Shown here: positions 1 to 7,264 of the stretch, in pieces
Layout: the number at the start of each line of letters is the position of its first letter
How positions within the stretch are numbered: the first letter of the stretch is position 1
From: an uncultured Bacilli bacterium
Lineage (GTDB): Bacteria > Bacillota_I > Bacilli_A > ML615J-28 > CAG-698
Assembly (NCBI GenBank): GCA_934096585.1
Contig: CAKOMG010000005.1
Location: 113,305-177,304, forward strand
Direction: 5' to 3'
Length of the DNA stretch: 64,000 nucleotides
Notes under the pieces: model-generated
The model's input: only the letters and a program-made list of their open reading frames with translations
What the model was told of the DNA's origin: nothing
The model's database searches: none
Position numbers and translations under genes: made by a program

Positions 1-134
1 TAAGCTAATGATTTCATAACTTGCGCATTGGCAGTCTTATATAATGTATGTTTAGAACCAAAGTAACCTTTAGCTAATTTTAATATTTTTTTACGTCTTC
101 TTCTAGAAACGACTCCACCTTTTGTACGTGGCAT
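1..134 (-). CDS. rplT: 50S ribosomal protein L20 (partial, N-terminal 44 residues)
   Basis: This is the start of ribosomal protein L20, which binds 23S rRNA early in large-subunit assembly and in Firmicutes also represses its own operon. The reading frame runs off the left edge of the window. The visible N-terminus begins MPRTKGGV and continues into an Arg/Lys-rich segment and then [14 protein letters not shown], which is characteristic of L20. An AGGAGGT ribosome-binding site lies 9 bases before the ATG. It is the last gene of infC-rpmI-rplT, 43 bases after rpmI. Confidence 0.96.
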   Translation of the reverse strand, partial: MPRTKGGVVSRRRRKKILKLAKGYFGSKHTLYKTANAQVMKSLA

Positions 135-177
135 AATTATTACCTCCTATTATTAATTTTAATTTATCAAAATATTA

Positions 178-378
178 TTAGTCACAATTTTTAATCATTT
201 GACTAATTCTCTTCATATCTGATGCAGATACATTACCTGATTTACGTAAATGGCGAATTCTTTTTTGTGTTTTTCCTGGTGCTAAATGGCTTGAACCTGG
301 ACGCCATCTTTTTACAGATCCATTACCAGTAATTTTAAAGCGTTTCTTAGTTCCGCTATGTGTCTTCATTTTAGGCAT
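178..378 (-). CDS. rpmI: 50S ribosomal protein L35
   Basis: This encodes the 66-residue L35 protein, a small basic component of the large ribosomal subunit. The sequence opens MPKMKTHSGTKKRFKITG, the family hallmark, and keeps the internal HLAPGKTQKRIRHLRK stretch. The length matches the usual 64-66 residues. An AGGAGAG site precedes the ATG. It lies between infC and rplT and is co-transcribed with them, so the L20-responsive leader upstream of infC should control it. Confidence 0.97.
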   Translation of the reverse strand: MPKMKTHSGTKKRFKITGNGSVKRWRPGSSHLAPGKTQKRIRHLRKSGNVSASDMKRISQMIKNCD

Positions 379-396
379 AATAAATACTCTCCTATC

Positions 397-939
397 TTAT
401 TTTTTCTCTTTTTTTGCAACTAATATCATAGATACACTTTTTCCTTCAAGCGTTGGTTTTGATTCAACAGTAGCATAATCTTTTGTAGCTTCAATAAAGT
501 TTGTTAATACTTGAATATCAGGATCTCCCATATTAAGCATTCTAGCACGCTTATTGAAACGCAATGTAACCTTAAGTTTATTACCTTGTTGAAGGAATTT
601 TAAACCAGCTCTCAATTTAGTATCAAAATCATTTGTACTAATAACTGGTGTTAACCATACTTCTTTCACAGAAATAATAGTTTGATTCTTTTTTGCTACA
701 CGAGCACGTTTTTGTTGTTCGTAACGATATTTGCTATAGTCCATCATTCTACACACTGGAGTTTCAGCGTTTGGTGCAACACACACCAAGTCTAATCCTT
801 TTTCTTCTGCTAGTTTTCTGCCTTCAATAGTTGGCATTTTTCCTAACATAGTTCCATCAGAATCAACAACCATAACAAATTCCGCAGTAATGTCTTCATT
901 GATTAAAGCATCATTCTTGCGATCTTGACTTCTATTTAT
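397..939 (-). CDS. infC: Translation initiation factor IF-3, probable AUA start
   Basis: IF-3 binds the 30S subunit, prevents premature 50S joining and discriminates against non-canonical start codons. The protein has the usual N-domain (INEDITAEFV, then a GTMLGKMP turn), a lysine-rich linker and a C-domain with KEVWLTP and KVTLRF motifs, ending KKEKK. The longest reading frame opens at a GTG (948-946) that shares its first base with the AGGAGG ribosome-binding site (953-948), so it cannot be the start. The codon with ideal spacing (8 bases) is AUA at 939-937, giving about 180 residues. No ATG, GTG or TTG fits. Rare start codons (AUU, AUC, AUA) are a known feature of infC and let IF-3 repress its own synthesis. 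The function is certain; the AUA start is a strong inference. Confidence 0.95.
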   Translation of the reverse strand: MNRSQDRKNDALINEDITAEFVMVVDSDGTMLGKMPTIEGRKLAEEKGLDLVCVAPNAETPVCRMMDYSKYRYEQQKRARVAKKNQTIISVKEVWLTPVISTNDFDTKLRAGLKFLQQGNKLKVTLRFNKRARMLNMGDPDIQVLTNFIEATKDYATVESKPTLEGKSVSMILVAKKEKK

Positions 940-953
940 ACTTGACACCTCCT

Positions 954-1108
954 AATAAATTAATCTATCAAGTGAAAAAGAAAATGTGAGTGCGTAACAC
1001 CCACATTAAAATCACAAAAATAATTATCTTTAAGTAACATTAATACCTACCAACGTAATCAGTCAGGTGAGAAGCGGGTGCTTCTTCTTTCCACTATGAT
1101 AAATTTAC
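954..1108 (-). ncRNA. L20-type leader of the infC-rpmI-rplT operon
   Basis: About 155 bases of untranslated leader lie between the promoter and infC. On the minus strand the 5' part contains GAAGAAGCACCCGCTTCT, a short hairpin, followed by CTCACCTGACTGATTACG. The 3' part has a GTGGGTG/CACTCAC hairpin (986-1004) followed by a T-rich tract, which looks like an intrinsic terminator. This layout matches Firmicutes L20 leaders, in which excess L20 promotes premature termination. The family is assigned from position and structure, not from a covariance search. Confidence 0.75.
986..1004 (-). terminator. Attenuator hairpin in the infC leader
   Basis: A 7-bp stem GTGGGTG/CACTCAC (one G-U pair) with a TTACG loop is followed on the minus strand by ATTTTCTTTTTC. 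It lies between the promoter and the first gene, so it should act as a conditional terminator. Confidence 0.65.
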
Positions 1109-1114
1109 TATTAT

Positions 1115-1143
1115 ATTATACACTTTTTTACTGCTTTTGTCAA
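1115..1143 (-). promoter_or_regulatory. Promoter of infC-rpmI-rplT
   Basis: A perfect housekeeping promoter reads on the minus strand: TTGACA (1143-1138), a 17-base spacer and TATAAT (1120-1115). Confidence 0.9.
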
Positions 1144-1173
1144 TATAGAAATGAAAAAATGTTTTAATATTGA

Positions 1174-1392
1174 TTAATCATATTTATGGTCATCCAAATT
1201 TTGTAGTTCTGGATTATCATTTATTACTTGTGAAGATATCAACGCTAGGTCTTCATTTGTGACTTCATTATTCTTATTTAATTTTTTCTTTTTTGAACCT
1301 ATAATACTTAAAATTAAAATTAAAATAATTGCAATAACTATTAGGATAACAATCCATATATTATTTTTTATGTATTGAATAATTTGATCCAT
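1174..1392 (-). CDS. Small single-pass membrane protein, unknown function
   Basis: This 72-residue protein has one hydrophobic helix at about residues 11-32 (IWIVILIVIAIILILIL), followed by a KKKK stop-transfer cluster and an acidic, Asn-rich cytoplasmic tail. The topology prediction is therefore N-out/C-in. It has a good AGGAGGC ribosome-binding site and its own promoter just upstream, so it is probably real. It lies downstream of, and on the same strand as, the ABC operon. I do not recognise a family. Confidence 0.7.
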   Translation of the reverse strand: MDQIIQYIKNNIWIVILIVIAIILILILSIIGSKKKKLNKNNEVTNEDLALISSQVINDNPELQNLDDHKYD

Positions 1393-1420
1393 ATTTTGCC
1401 TCCTAAATTAACATACAAAT

Positions 1421-1449
1421 ATTGTAGCAAAAAAAAGATTTTTTTTCAA
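1421..1449 (-). promoter_or_regulatory. Promoter of the 72-residue membrane protein gene
   Basis: On the minus strand: TTGAAA (1449-1444), 17 bases, TACAAT (1426-1421). The -35 overlaps the stop codon of the upstream permease gene. Confidence 0.6.
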
Positions 1450-2150
1450 TAATTTAAATCATTTTTATTAAATATCATTTTAATAATTATTAATATGAAT
1501 ATAGTTAAAATAACAATGGAAAAATAAGTAAGCAAATTAAATCCTTTAACATCAAAATAATTAGGTAAAAAAAATTTAAAAAACTCTATAATTAAACTTT
1601 CATCATTATTTAATAAATCAGAAAGAATAAATAAAAAAAATGAAAATATTAACCCTATTTGATTTTTTAAAATTAAAGTGAGAAATAACGTAACCAAGCC
1701 ATAATACAAAGCTATTATGCAATTACTAACAAATGAATTGATAAAATAAAATGTTAAAAAGAAATATTTTTTTATAATTATTCCAATAATTAAATATAGT
1801 AAAAATACGACCCCAAATAACAAAATTATTAATATACAATTTATTATTATGCAAGAAAATAAGTATTGACTCTTTTTTTGTCTCGAGCTTGCAACAAAAT
1901 TAATTGCAAATAAACATTTATGATTATTAATAGTCGCAAATACATAGCAAGAGAATAATGTTATAACAATTTTTGTATAATATAATGCATTTGTAGTATA
2001 ATTTAAAATTACTTCATCATATGGTAATGTTTCATTCATTCCTATCAATGAACCAATGAATAACGAACATAGCAAAATACATATAGCTATTAAGACAATA
2101 AAAATTTTTTTAGTAAAGCAGCAGTGAAAAATAAATTTAATTACTCGCAT
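1446..2150 (-). CDS. ABC transporter permease-like membrane protein
   Basis: This is a 234-residue, very hydrophobic protein with about six transmembrane helices, near residues 14-37, 58-72, 98-125, 130-155, 160-178 and 205-226. It overlaps the preceding ATPase gene by 14 bases, which fits the membrane subunit of an ABC-2-type transporter. I see no recognisable substrate-specific motif. The overlap implies translational coupling with the ATPase. The substrate is unknown. The two exported proteins encoded upstream in the same operon suggest a dedicated role with them, but this is inference. Confidence 0.7.
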   Translation of the reverse strand: MRVIKFIFHCCFTKKIFIVLIAICILLCSLFIGSLIGMNETLPYDEVILNYTTNALYYTKIVITLFSCYVFATINNHKCLFAINFVASSRQKKSQYLFSCIIINCILIILLFGVVFLLYLIIGIIIKKYFFLTFYFINSFVSNCIIALYYGLVTLFLTLILKNQIGLIFSFFLFILSDLLNNDESLIIEFFKFFLPNYFDVKGFNLLTYFSIVILTIFILIIIKMIFNKNDLNY

Positions 2151-2739
2151 ATTTTATATTACCATTATCTAGTTTGATTATATAATCAAAAGCAAAAGAA
2201 TAAAACTCAGGATAATGAGTTGTAACGATAACCGATTTATTAGTTAATTTTAATTTGTTTAAAATTTGAAAAAAAACATTTTGTGATATTTTATCTAATC
2301 CATTTAAAGGTTCATCAAAAATAAATAAAGTAGCATTATGAATTAGTGATTGAATAATCATCGCTTTTTGCAACATCCCCTTCGACATAATATTTAGTCT
2401 AATATCTCCATTAAGTTCAAATCTCTTATAATACTCATCAACTGTATTTTGATTAAACGGACTCTCATATAAATCGCAAATAACTTTTAGAAAGTCATTT
2501 AATGTTAGAAAATCAATGCTAAAAATTCTTTCTGGAACATATCCTATATTATTTGAGTTAATTAATATGTTTCCTTTTGTTAAAGGATTAATTCCTAATA
2601 TGCATTTTAGTAGCGTTGACTTTCCAGATCCATTACTTCCAATTAACAAATAAGTTTTATTTTTTTCAAAATGAAAAAAGGGAATATTTAGTATTTCTCT
2701 TTTTCCATATTGCTTAATTAAGTTTTCTAAAATAATCAT
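2137..2739 (-). CDS. ABC transporter ATP-binding protein, atypical signature motif
   Basis: This is a compact 200-residue ATPase subunit. Walker A is GSNGSGKST (residues 34-42), Walker B is LFIFDEP followed by a D-loop LNGLD, and the H-loop is TTHYPE. The signature region reads IMSKGMLQKA instead of the usual LSGGQ, as in the MSKGM variants of bacteriocin/lantibiotic-type or ABC-2 ATPases. It starts at the stop of the upstream membrane-anchored protein gene (TAATG) and overlaps the permease gene downstream. It should energise that permease by ATP hydrolysis at the inner membrane face. Confidence 0.9.
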   Translation of the reverse strand: MIILENLIKQYGKREILNIPFFHFEKNKTYLLIGSNGSGKSTLLKCILGINPLTKGNILINSNNIGYVPERIFSIDFLTLNDFLKVICDLYESPFNQNTVDEYYKRFELNGDIRLNIMSKGMLQKAMIIQSLIHNATLFIFDEPLNGLDKISQNVFFQILNKLKLTNKSVIVTTHYPEFYSFAFDYIIKLDNGNIKYASN

Positions 2740-3662
2740 TATTTCACTTTATAAACCATATAATTATTACTCTGCACTATCTCTTTAATCGGATTATAAT
2801 AATTATATAAGCCAAAAATATACTCATAAGTTTTACCATTATATGAATAAATGATTTTAATAGGAAATCTGTTCATTATAAATAATTCATCGTAATAAAT
2901 AGGAACAAAAAGTTTTATTTCTTTTTGGCTATCAATGTTAATGGTTAAATCACCACTTCTTTTTTTCACTTGCTCATGACCATAGCCAGCAACTTCCTCA
3001 AAATCAATTGAATTTGTATTATCAACTTCTTTTATTCCATCTCCTATATAAACATTAGTATTTAATATTTCAATTTTACTAATATTAATTGCTTGATTTG
3101 AATTATTATTAATTCCATAAATTACACCACCCAAATAACTATTATTATTTTCAAATGTTAATGGTTTAATATAAGATATATTTATTAATGATTCTCTTTT
3201 AACATATTTATTGAAACTAAATTTTCCAATTTTTATTTTATAATCTTTATTACCTTGATAACCTATGCTTAAATAAGCATCACTTAAATTCCAACTATAT
3301 TCATCTTTTACATCAAATAATATTTTAAAATTTAGCGCAAACATATAATATTTATCATCATTATATTTAATGGTTTCTTCTTTACTATTAACAGATATTA
3401 AATCTAATTTCATACTTTCTATTTCATCTTTCGAAGTAATAATTGCATATTCAAATTGATTTTTATCTAAAATATATGAATTTTTATCATTAATAAATAA
3501 TGAAATATTAAGGTAGTCATCTTCTTCTACAGTTGATGCCACATTATAATTTCGTAAATAAGTTATTATATTTATTTCAATATTTTTAGTAAAAAAAATG
3601 ATACCGATTAAAAATGATATAATAATCACACCCAAACAAATAAAAGGTATAATCTTACGCAT
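2739..3662 (-). CDS. Membrane-anchored extracytoplasmic protein of the ABC operon, unknown function
   Basis: The protein is about 307 residues. It has a single N-terminal transmembrane helix (IIPFICLGVIIISFLIGIIFF) and a long, polar, beta-rich extracytoplasmic part with many Asn, Tyr and Ile residues. I do not recognise a family. The ATG at 3662 is chosen over the one at 3680 because a GGTGGAAG site lies just before it. This gives an 8-base overlap (ATGCGTAA) with the end of the 220-residue protein gene. It ends as a TAATG overlap with the ATPase gene, so four genes form one tightly coupled transcript. It could be an accessory subunit of the transporter, like the periplasmic adaptors of some export systems, but nothing in the sequence proves that. 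Confidence 0.65.
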   Translation of the reverse strand: MRKIIPFICLGVIIISFLIGIIFFTKNIEINIITYLRNYNVASTVEEDDYLNISLFINDKNSYILDKNQFEYAIITSKDEIESMKLDLISVNSKEETIKYNDDKYYMFALNFKILFDVKDEYSWNLSDAYLSIGYQGNKDYKIKIGKFSFNKYVKRESLINISYIKPLTFENNNSYLGGVIYGINNNSNQAINISKIEILNTNVYIGDGIKEVDNTNSIDFEEVAGYGHEQVKKRSGDLTINIDSQKEIKLFVPIYYDELFIMNRFPIKIIYSYNGKTYEYIFGLYNYYNPIKEIVQSNNYMVYKVK

Positions 3663-4317
3663 TTTCTTCCACCAACTCATATACAGCTGTTGTTATATCA
3701 ACAACTTCAAATGATCCCTTTTTAATACAAATACCGAAAAAATACTTCTTGCTAATACCATTTGATACTCTTGCTTTTCCAACAATTTTTAAAGTTACTT
3801 TTTTTCCTGGATAAATAGCTACACTCATTTTTCCAGACTCCGTTGTTTTTGTATATTCTTCATTTTCATATTCCACCGTCAAACTTCCATTTGTGGTTAT
3901 ATCTCCTGTTTTTCCTTTAAATACATCTTTTATCCCAATAGTTCCAGAGATACTAACACTAACATCTTTATAATGGACAGTTTCCAAATTGTAAGTAAAA
4001 ACATATGATTCATTAGTTTTATTACTTCTTGAAAATATTGTATCACTTTCATAAGTGGCTGGAAAATATTTATTAAAAAGTTTTTCCTTTGTCCCAAATA
4101 ATTTTCTCGATAAATGTTTCAATTCATTTTCAATGTAATTTGGATTGATATCAATCAATATTTTATCATTATGCTTGGTATCGTCTGGAATCAGTTTTTT
4201 AAATTGCCTATGACCAGTTTCTGAGTAGCTCTCTATTTTTGTTCTTTCAAAAGTTGTTGTATTAGGTTTAATTGAATAACCCGTTAAAATAATAAAAAAT
4301 AACAATAATAATTTCAT
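3655..4317 (-). CDS. Exported protein of the ABC operon, unknown function
   Basis: This 220-residue protein starts with a short hydrophobic signal-like segment (MKLLLLFFIILTGYS) with no lipobox cysteine, so it is predicted to be secreted or N-terminally anchored. The rest is soluble, with alternating beta-strand patterns such as SVSISGTIGI, GSLTVEYE and KVTLKIVGKA. It is the first gene of the operon and has a strong GAGGAGG ribosome-binding site. Its upstream region carries the unusual bipartite motif also found before the surface-protein gene at 61623. I recognise no family. Its position suggests it is a substrate or extracellular partner of the transporter. Confidence 0.65.
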   Translation of the reverse strand: MKLLLLFFIILTGYSIKPNTTTFERTKIESYSETGHRQFKKLIPDDTKHNDKILIDINPNYIENELKHLSRKLFGTKEKLFNKYFPATYESDTIFSRSNKTNESYVFTYNLETVHYKDVSVSISGTIGIKDVFKGKTGDITTNGSLTVEYENEEYTKTTESGKMSVAIYPGKKVTLKIVGKARVSNGISKKYFFGICIKKGSFEVVDITTAVYELVEENA

Positions 4318-4334
4318 TAATTATCCTCCTCGAT

Positions 4335-4367
4335 AATATAATTACCGAATATATTTAAAATTACTTT
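4335..4367 (-). promoter_or_regulatory. Bipartite promoter motif of the ABC/exported-protein operon
   Basis: On the minus strand the sequence reads AAAAAGTAATTT, 10 bases, CGGTAATTATATT. It contains two GTAATT direct repeats 19 bases apart start to start, the second overlapping a TATATT -10-like element. No TTGACA-like -35 is present. The same arrangement occurs at 61642-61676. Confidence 0.55.
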
Positions 4368-4378
4368 TTAATATTAAA

Positions 4379-4404
4379 AAATCCACTAATTAATTAGTGG
4401 ATTT
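4379..4404 (-). terminator. Terminator of pepP
   Basis: A perfect 13-bp palindrome (AAATCCACTAATT and its complement) is followed by a T-run on the minus strand. The pepP stop codon lies inside the hairpin. Confidence 0.85.
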
Positions 4405-5670
4405 ATTATTTTTTTTCATATATTCTTCGATTTCATCAATTTCTTTAATAATGTCTTTACTTAAATTAATGCAACCATCTTGTGTAATTAATACATTGTC
4501 TTCTATTCTTATGCCAATGCCTTCATTTTCAAGATATAATCCTGGTTCAACTGTCATTACCATACCTGGCTCAAATTTCACTTTTCTTAAATCCGGATCA
4601 TGAGTATCTAGACCTGTTGAATGTCCAATAGAATGCCAGTAGTAATTAATTAATTCTTCATCTTTTTTAATTAAGCCAATTTGTTTTAAGCCTTTTATTA
4701 AAAGTTTATTTGCAAAATTATTATATTCATCCCATGATAAACCTGGCTTTAAAAATTTGATACATTCTTTGTTACAATTTAAAACAATTTCATATATTTG
4801 TTTTTGGCGTTCAGTAAAATGACCATTAGCTGGGTATGTACGAGAAATGTCTGAAATATAATAATCAGTGCAACATCCTAAATCAAATAAAACTAACTCA
4901 TTATCTTTGACGATTGTATTATTATCAATATAATGTAATACAGTAGCATTTTTACCTGCAGCACAAATTGTTTCAAATGAAACAGGTTTTTGACCATGAT
5001 ATTTTATATAACTATCATAATATGTTTCGATTTGATATTCATATAATCCAGGTTTAATGTTACTCATAACATTTTCTAATGCGCCTTTTGTCACATCAAT
5101 GCTTTCTTGCATTTTTGCAATTTCTTCAGGATATTTATTCATACGTAAGCGCACAATTTTAGTATATGCATTTTCAATTTTTATTTCAGGATACATTTTC
5201 TTAAATTTATGTGAAAAAGATAATGCTTTTGTGGAATAGTCAAGATCATTTCTTCTTTCTAAATCCAAATATAAAGATGTTAATCCTTCGCATGCTTTTC
5301 TCGATGAATTAAATAAACTATAAACTAAAGACTCAAAAGAATCTAAATATAAAACTTTATCTACCCCTGAAATTTCTTTAGCTTCTTCTTTTGTTAGTTT
5401 CATACCAACCCATTTGGACATTACCTCGTCATTTTCTTCAACTAACAAATACTCTTTATAATCATTGTTATTTTCTCCTTTTACAAGTACTAAAATAACA
5501 TTAGCTTGATCAATACCAGTTAAATAGTAAAAATTTCTATTGACAGAAAATTTAAAATCTTGATCTGCACTTCTTTGATAAACTACACCAGAAAATAAAA
5601 TAGTCGCTGAATGTTCATGAATGCTTTCAATATATTTTCTTCGATTATTAATATAAAATTCTTTTTTCAT
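4390..5670 (-). CDS. pepP: Xaa-Pro aminopeptidase (M24B metallopeptidase)
   Basis: This 426-residue cytoplasmic peptidase removes N-terminal residues that precede proline. The N-terminal third is the AMP_N-type domain (INNRRKYIESI, with a VVYQRSADQDFKFSVNR segment). The C-terminal two thirds form the pita-bread catalytic domain. Its five metal ligands are visible: Asp in LFDLGC, Asp in ISDISRTY, His in IGHSTGLDTHD, Glu in TVEPGLYL and Glu in GIRIEDNVL. The length is normal. It starts at an ATG behind an AAGGAGGAG site. The metal-cation exporter gene ends 14 bases upstream, so both are probably co-transcribed. Specificity for Xaa-Pro rather than dipeptides (prolidase) is the likeliest reading. 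Confidence 0.92.
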   Translation of the reverse strand: MKKEFYINNRRKYIESIHEHSATILFSGVVYQRSADQDFKFSVNRNFYYLTGIDQANVILVLVKGENNNDYKEYLLVEENDEVMSKWVGMKLTKEEAKEISGVDKVLYLDSFESLVYSLFNSSRKACEGLTSLYLDLERRNDLDYSTKALSFSHKFKKMYPEIKIENAYTKIVRLRMNKYPEEIAKMQESIDVTKGALENVMSNIKPGLYEYQIETYYDSYIKYHGQKPVSFETICAAGKNATVLHYIDNNTIVKDNELVLFDLGCCTDYYISDISRTYPANGHFTERQKQIYEIVLNCNKECIKFLKPGLSWDEYNNFANKLLIKGLKQIGLIKKDEELINYYWHSIGHSTGLDTHDPDLRKVKFEPGMVMTVEPGLYLENEGIGIRIEDNVLITQDGCINLSKDIIKEIDEIEEYMKKNNKSTN

Positions 5671-5684
5671 AATAATGCTCCTCC

Positions 5685-6863
5685 TTATACATAATCTTTA
5701 TCTATATTTAAAATAACATGAATGATTGTTCCTGTTATTCTTTCACATTTTTCCTTAACTTCATTGATAATCAATTGCTTTAACACTTCATCTTCAATTG
5801 AAAATTTACGTGGTATAACAACATCAAATAACACATTAATATGAGTAGTCCCCTTAACAATTCTAAAATCATGAAAAGAAATTTGGTTACTTATATTCAA
5901 TAAAACTTCTAAAACAACTTCTTTTAATTTATTAGTCAATTCATCATGTGTTTGAATTGGATCTAAATGAATCGTCATTAAAACTCCATATTGTTCTTTA
6001 AAATCTCTTTCAATATTATCAATCATATCGTGGCTGGTCAATAAATCTTCATTACTATCTACTTCTACATGAACAGTAATAAATGTTTTATCAGGTCCAT
6101 AATTATGTATTAACAAATCATGAATACCTAAAACTCCATCATAACTTTGTAACTTTGATACAATTGCTTGAGTATAACTTTTCTTTGGGGATTCACCAAT
6201 TAAAGGTGATGAAGCTTGTTTAATCAATGATATACCATTAATCACAATATAAATTGATACGCCAAGTCCAAACCAAGCATCCAAATTCGTTCCCCAAATT
6301 TTGAATATAACAATGGATATTATAACAACAAATGTTTTTATACAATCGTTTAAACTGTCTTGTGCTGTTGCATCAATTGCACTAGAATCAATTTTTTTGG
6401 CAGTGCGCTTGTAAAAAATCAATTGAAACAATTTGATCAAAATCGATCCACTAAGAACAGAAATTAAAACTATAAAATTATCAATTTTGATTGTTGAAGA
6501 ATTAATGATATTTTCAATTGAAGTCCTACCTAGCATTACACCAATTAATAATATCAAAATTGAAACAATCATACCCGAAATATATTCTATTCTTTCATGA
6601 CCAAATGGATGTTCCGAATCTGCTGGTAAAGATGCCAATTTAAATCCAATTAAAGTAACAACGCTTGATGCTGAATCACTCAGATTATCAATTCCATCCG
6701 CAATAATAGAAATACTACCAGAAATAAAACCAATTACTAGTTTAGCAATGCTAAGCAAAACATTAGACACTATACCAATAGTACTACACATAATTCCATA
6801 AGCTTTTCTTACTTTTTCATTTTTTACATCTTTGTAATTTTTAATAAATATTTTTTCTAACAT
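5685..6863 (-). CDS. Cation diffusion facilitator (CDF) metal exporter, possibly manganese type
   Basis: This is a 392-residue membrane antiporter that exports divalent metal ions. About six transmembrane helices fill residues 25-215, followed by a cytoplasmic C-terminal domain with the GVLGIHDL and VHVEVD patterns of the CDF regulatory domain. The family signature ADGIDNLSDSASS lies in helix 2 and HPFGHERIEYISG follows helix 2. In helix 5 the metal site reads DSLND (DxxxD) rather than the HxxxD of zinc transporters. In the CDF family DxxxD is associated with Mn2+, so an MntE-like role is plausible; that is inference. It has an AAGGG ribosome-binding site and is the first gene of a two-gene operon with pepP. 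Confidence 0.9.
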   Translation of the reverse strand: MLEKIFIKNYKDVKNEKVRKAYGIMCSTIGIVSNVLLSIAKLVIGFISGSISIIADGIDNLSDSASSVVTLIGFKLASLPADSEHPFGHERIEYISGMIVSILILLIGVMLGRTSIENIINSSTIKIDNFIVLISVLSGSILIKLFQLIFYKRTAKKIDSSAIDATAQDSLNDCIKTFVVIISIVIFKIWGTNLDAWFGLGVSIYIVINGISLIKQASSPLIGESPKKSYTQAIVSKLQSYDGVLGIHDLLIHNYGPDKTFITVHVEVDSNEDLLTSHDMIDNIERDFKEQYGVLMTIHLDPIQTHDELTNKLKEVVLEVLLNISNQISFHDFRIVKGTTHINVLFDVVIPRKFSIEDEVLKQLIINEVKEKCERITGTIIHVILNIDKDYV

Positions 6864-6880
6864 TTTAACCCTTTTATATT

Positions 6881-6909
6881 ATTTTACTCTTTCTTATATG
6901 TAATTTCAA
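6881..6909 (-). promoter_or_regulatory. Promoter of the CDF exporter-pepP operon
   Basis: On the minus strand: TTGAAA (6909-6904), 17 bases, TAAAAT (6886-6881). Confidence 0.6.
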
Positions 6910-6934
6910 TAAATATGATAATTTAAATTAAAAA

Positions 6935-6953
6935 CTCAACATTCAATGTTGAG
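6935..6953 (-). terminator. Terminator of acpP
   Basis: CTCAACATT/AATGTTGAG is a 9-bp stem with a one-base loop, followed by TTTTT on the minus strand. It separates acpP from the CDF exporter gene. Confidence 0.85.
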
Positions 6954-6961
6954 CCAATATT

Positions 6962-7189
6962 TTATTTTTCCAATTTTTCTAAGTATTCAACAATATCAGA
7001 AACTTTTTTAATTTTCATAGCAGAATCATCATCAATAGATAAATTAAATTCATCTTCTAAAGCCATAATTAATTCAACAGCATCTAATGAATCTGCACCT
7101 AAGTCTTCTGTTAATCTTGAATCCATAGTTATAATATTTTTATCAATATCCATTTCTCTGGCAATAATTTCTTGCACTTTTTCAAACAT
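6962..7189 (-). CDS. acpP: Acyl carrier protein
   Basis: ACP carries growing acyl chains on a 4'-phosphopantetheine arm during fatty acid synthesis. The 75-residue acidic protein has the GADSLDAVE motif with the modified Ser at position 34, preceded by the typical four-helix start [13 protein letters not shown] longer reading frame extends 25 residues upstream, but its extra part covers the promoter. The internal ATG at 7189 has a GGAGGAAC site, so that start is chosen. It is transcribed alone from its own promoter and ends in a strong terminator. Confidence 0.96.
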   Translation of the reverse strand: MFEKVQEIIAREMDIDKNIITMDSRLTEDLGADSLDAVELIMALEDEFNLSIDDDSAMKIKKVSDIVEYLEKLEK

Positions 7190-7216
7190 TCTAAGTTCCT
7201 CCGTAATTATAATAAT

Positions 7217-7245
7217 ATTATATATGAATTTTACTAAAAAGTCAA
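7217..7245 (-). promoter_or_regulatory. Promoter of acpP
   Basis: On the minus strand: TTGACT (7245-7240), 17 bases, TATAAT (7222-7217). Confidence 0.85.
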
Positions 7246-7264
7246 GAATAAAGTAATGAATCAA

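Noticed and set aside
6962..7264. A 25-residue N-terminal extension of acyl carrier protein
   Set aside because: The extension covers the acpP promoter and lacks a ribosome-binding site; the internal ATG has one.
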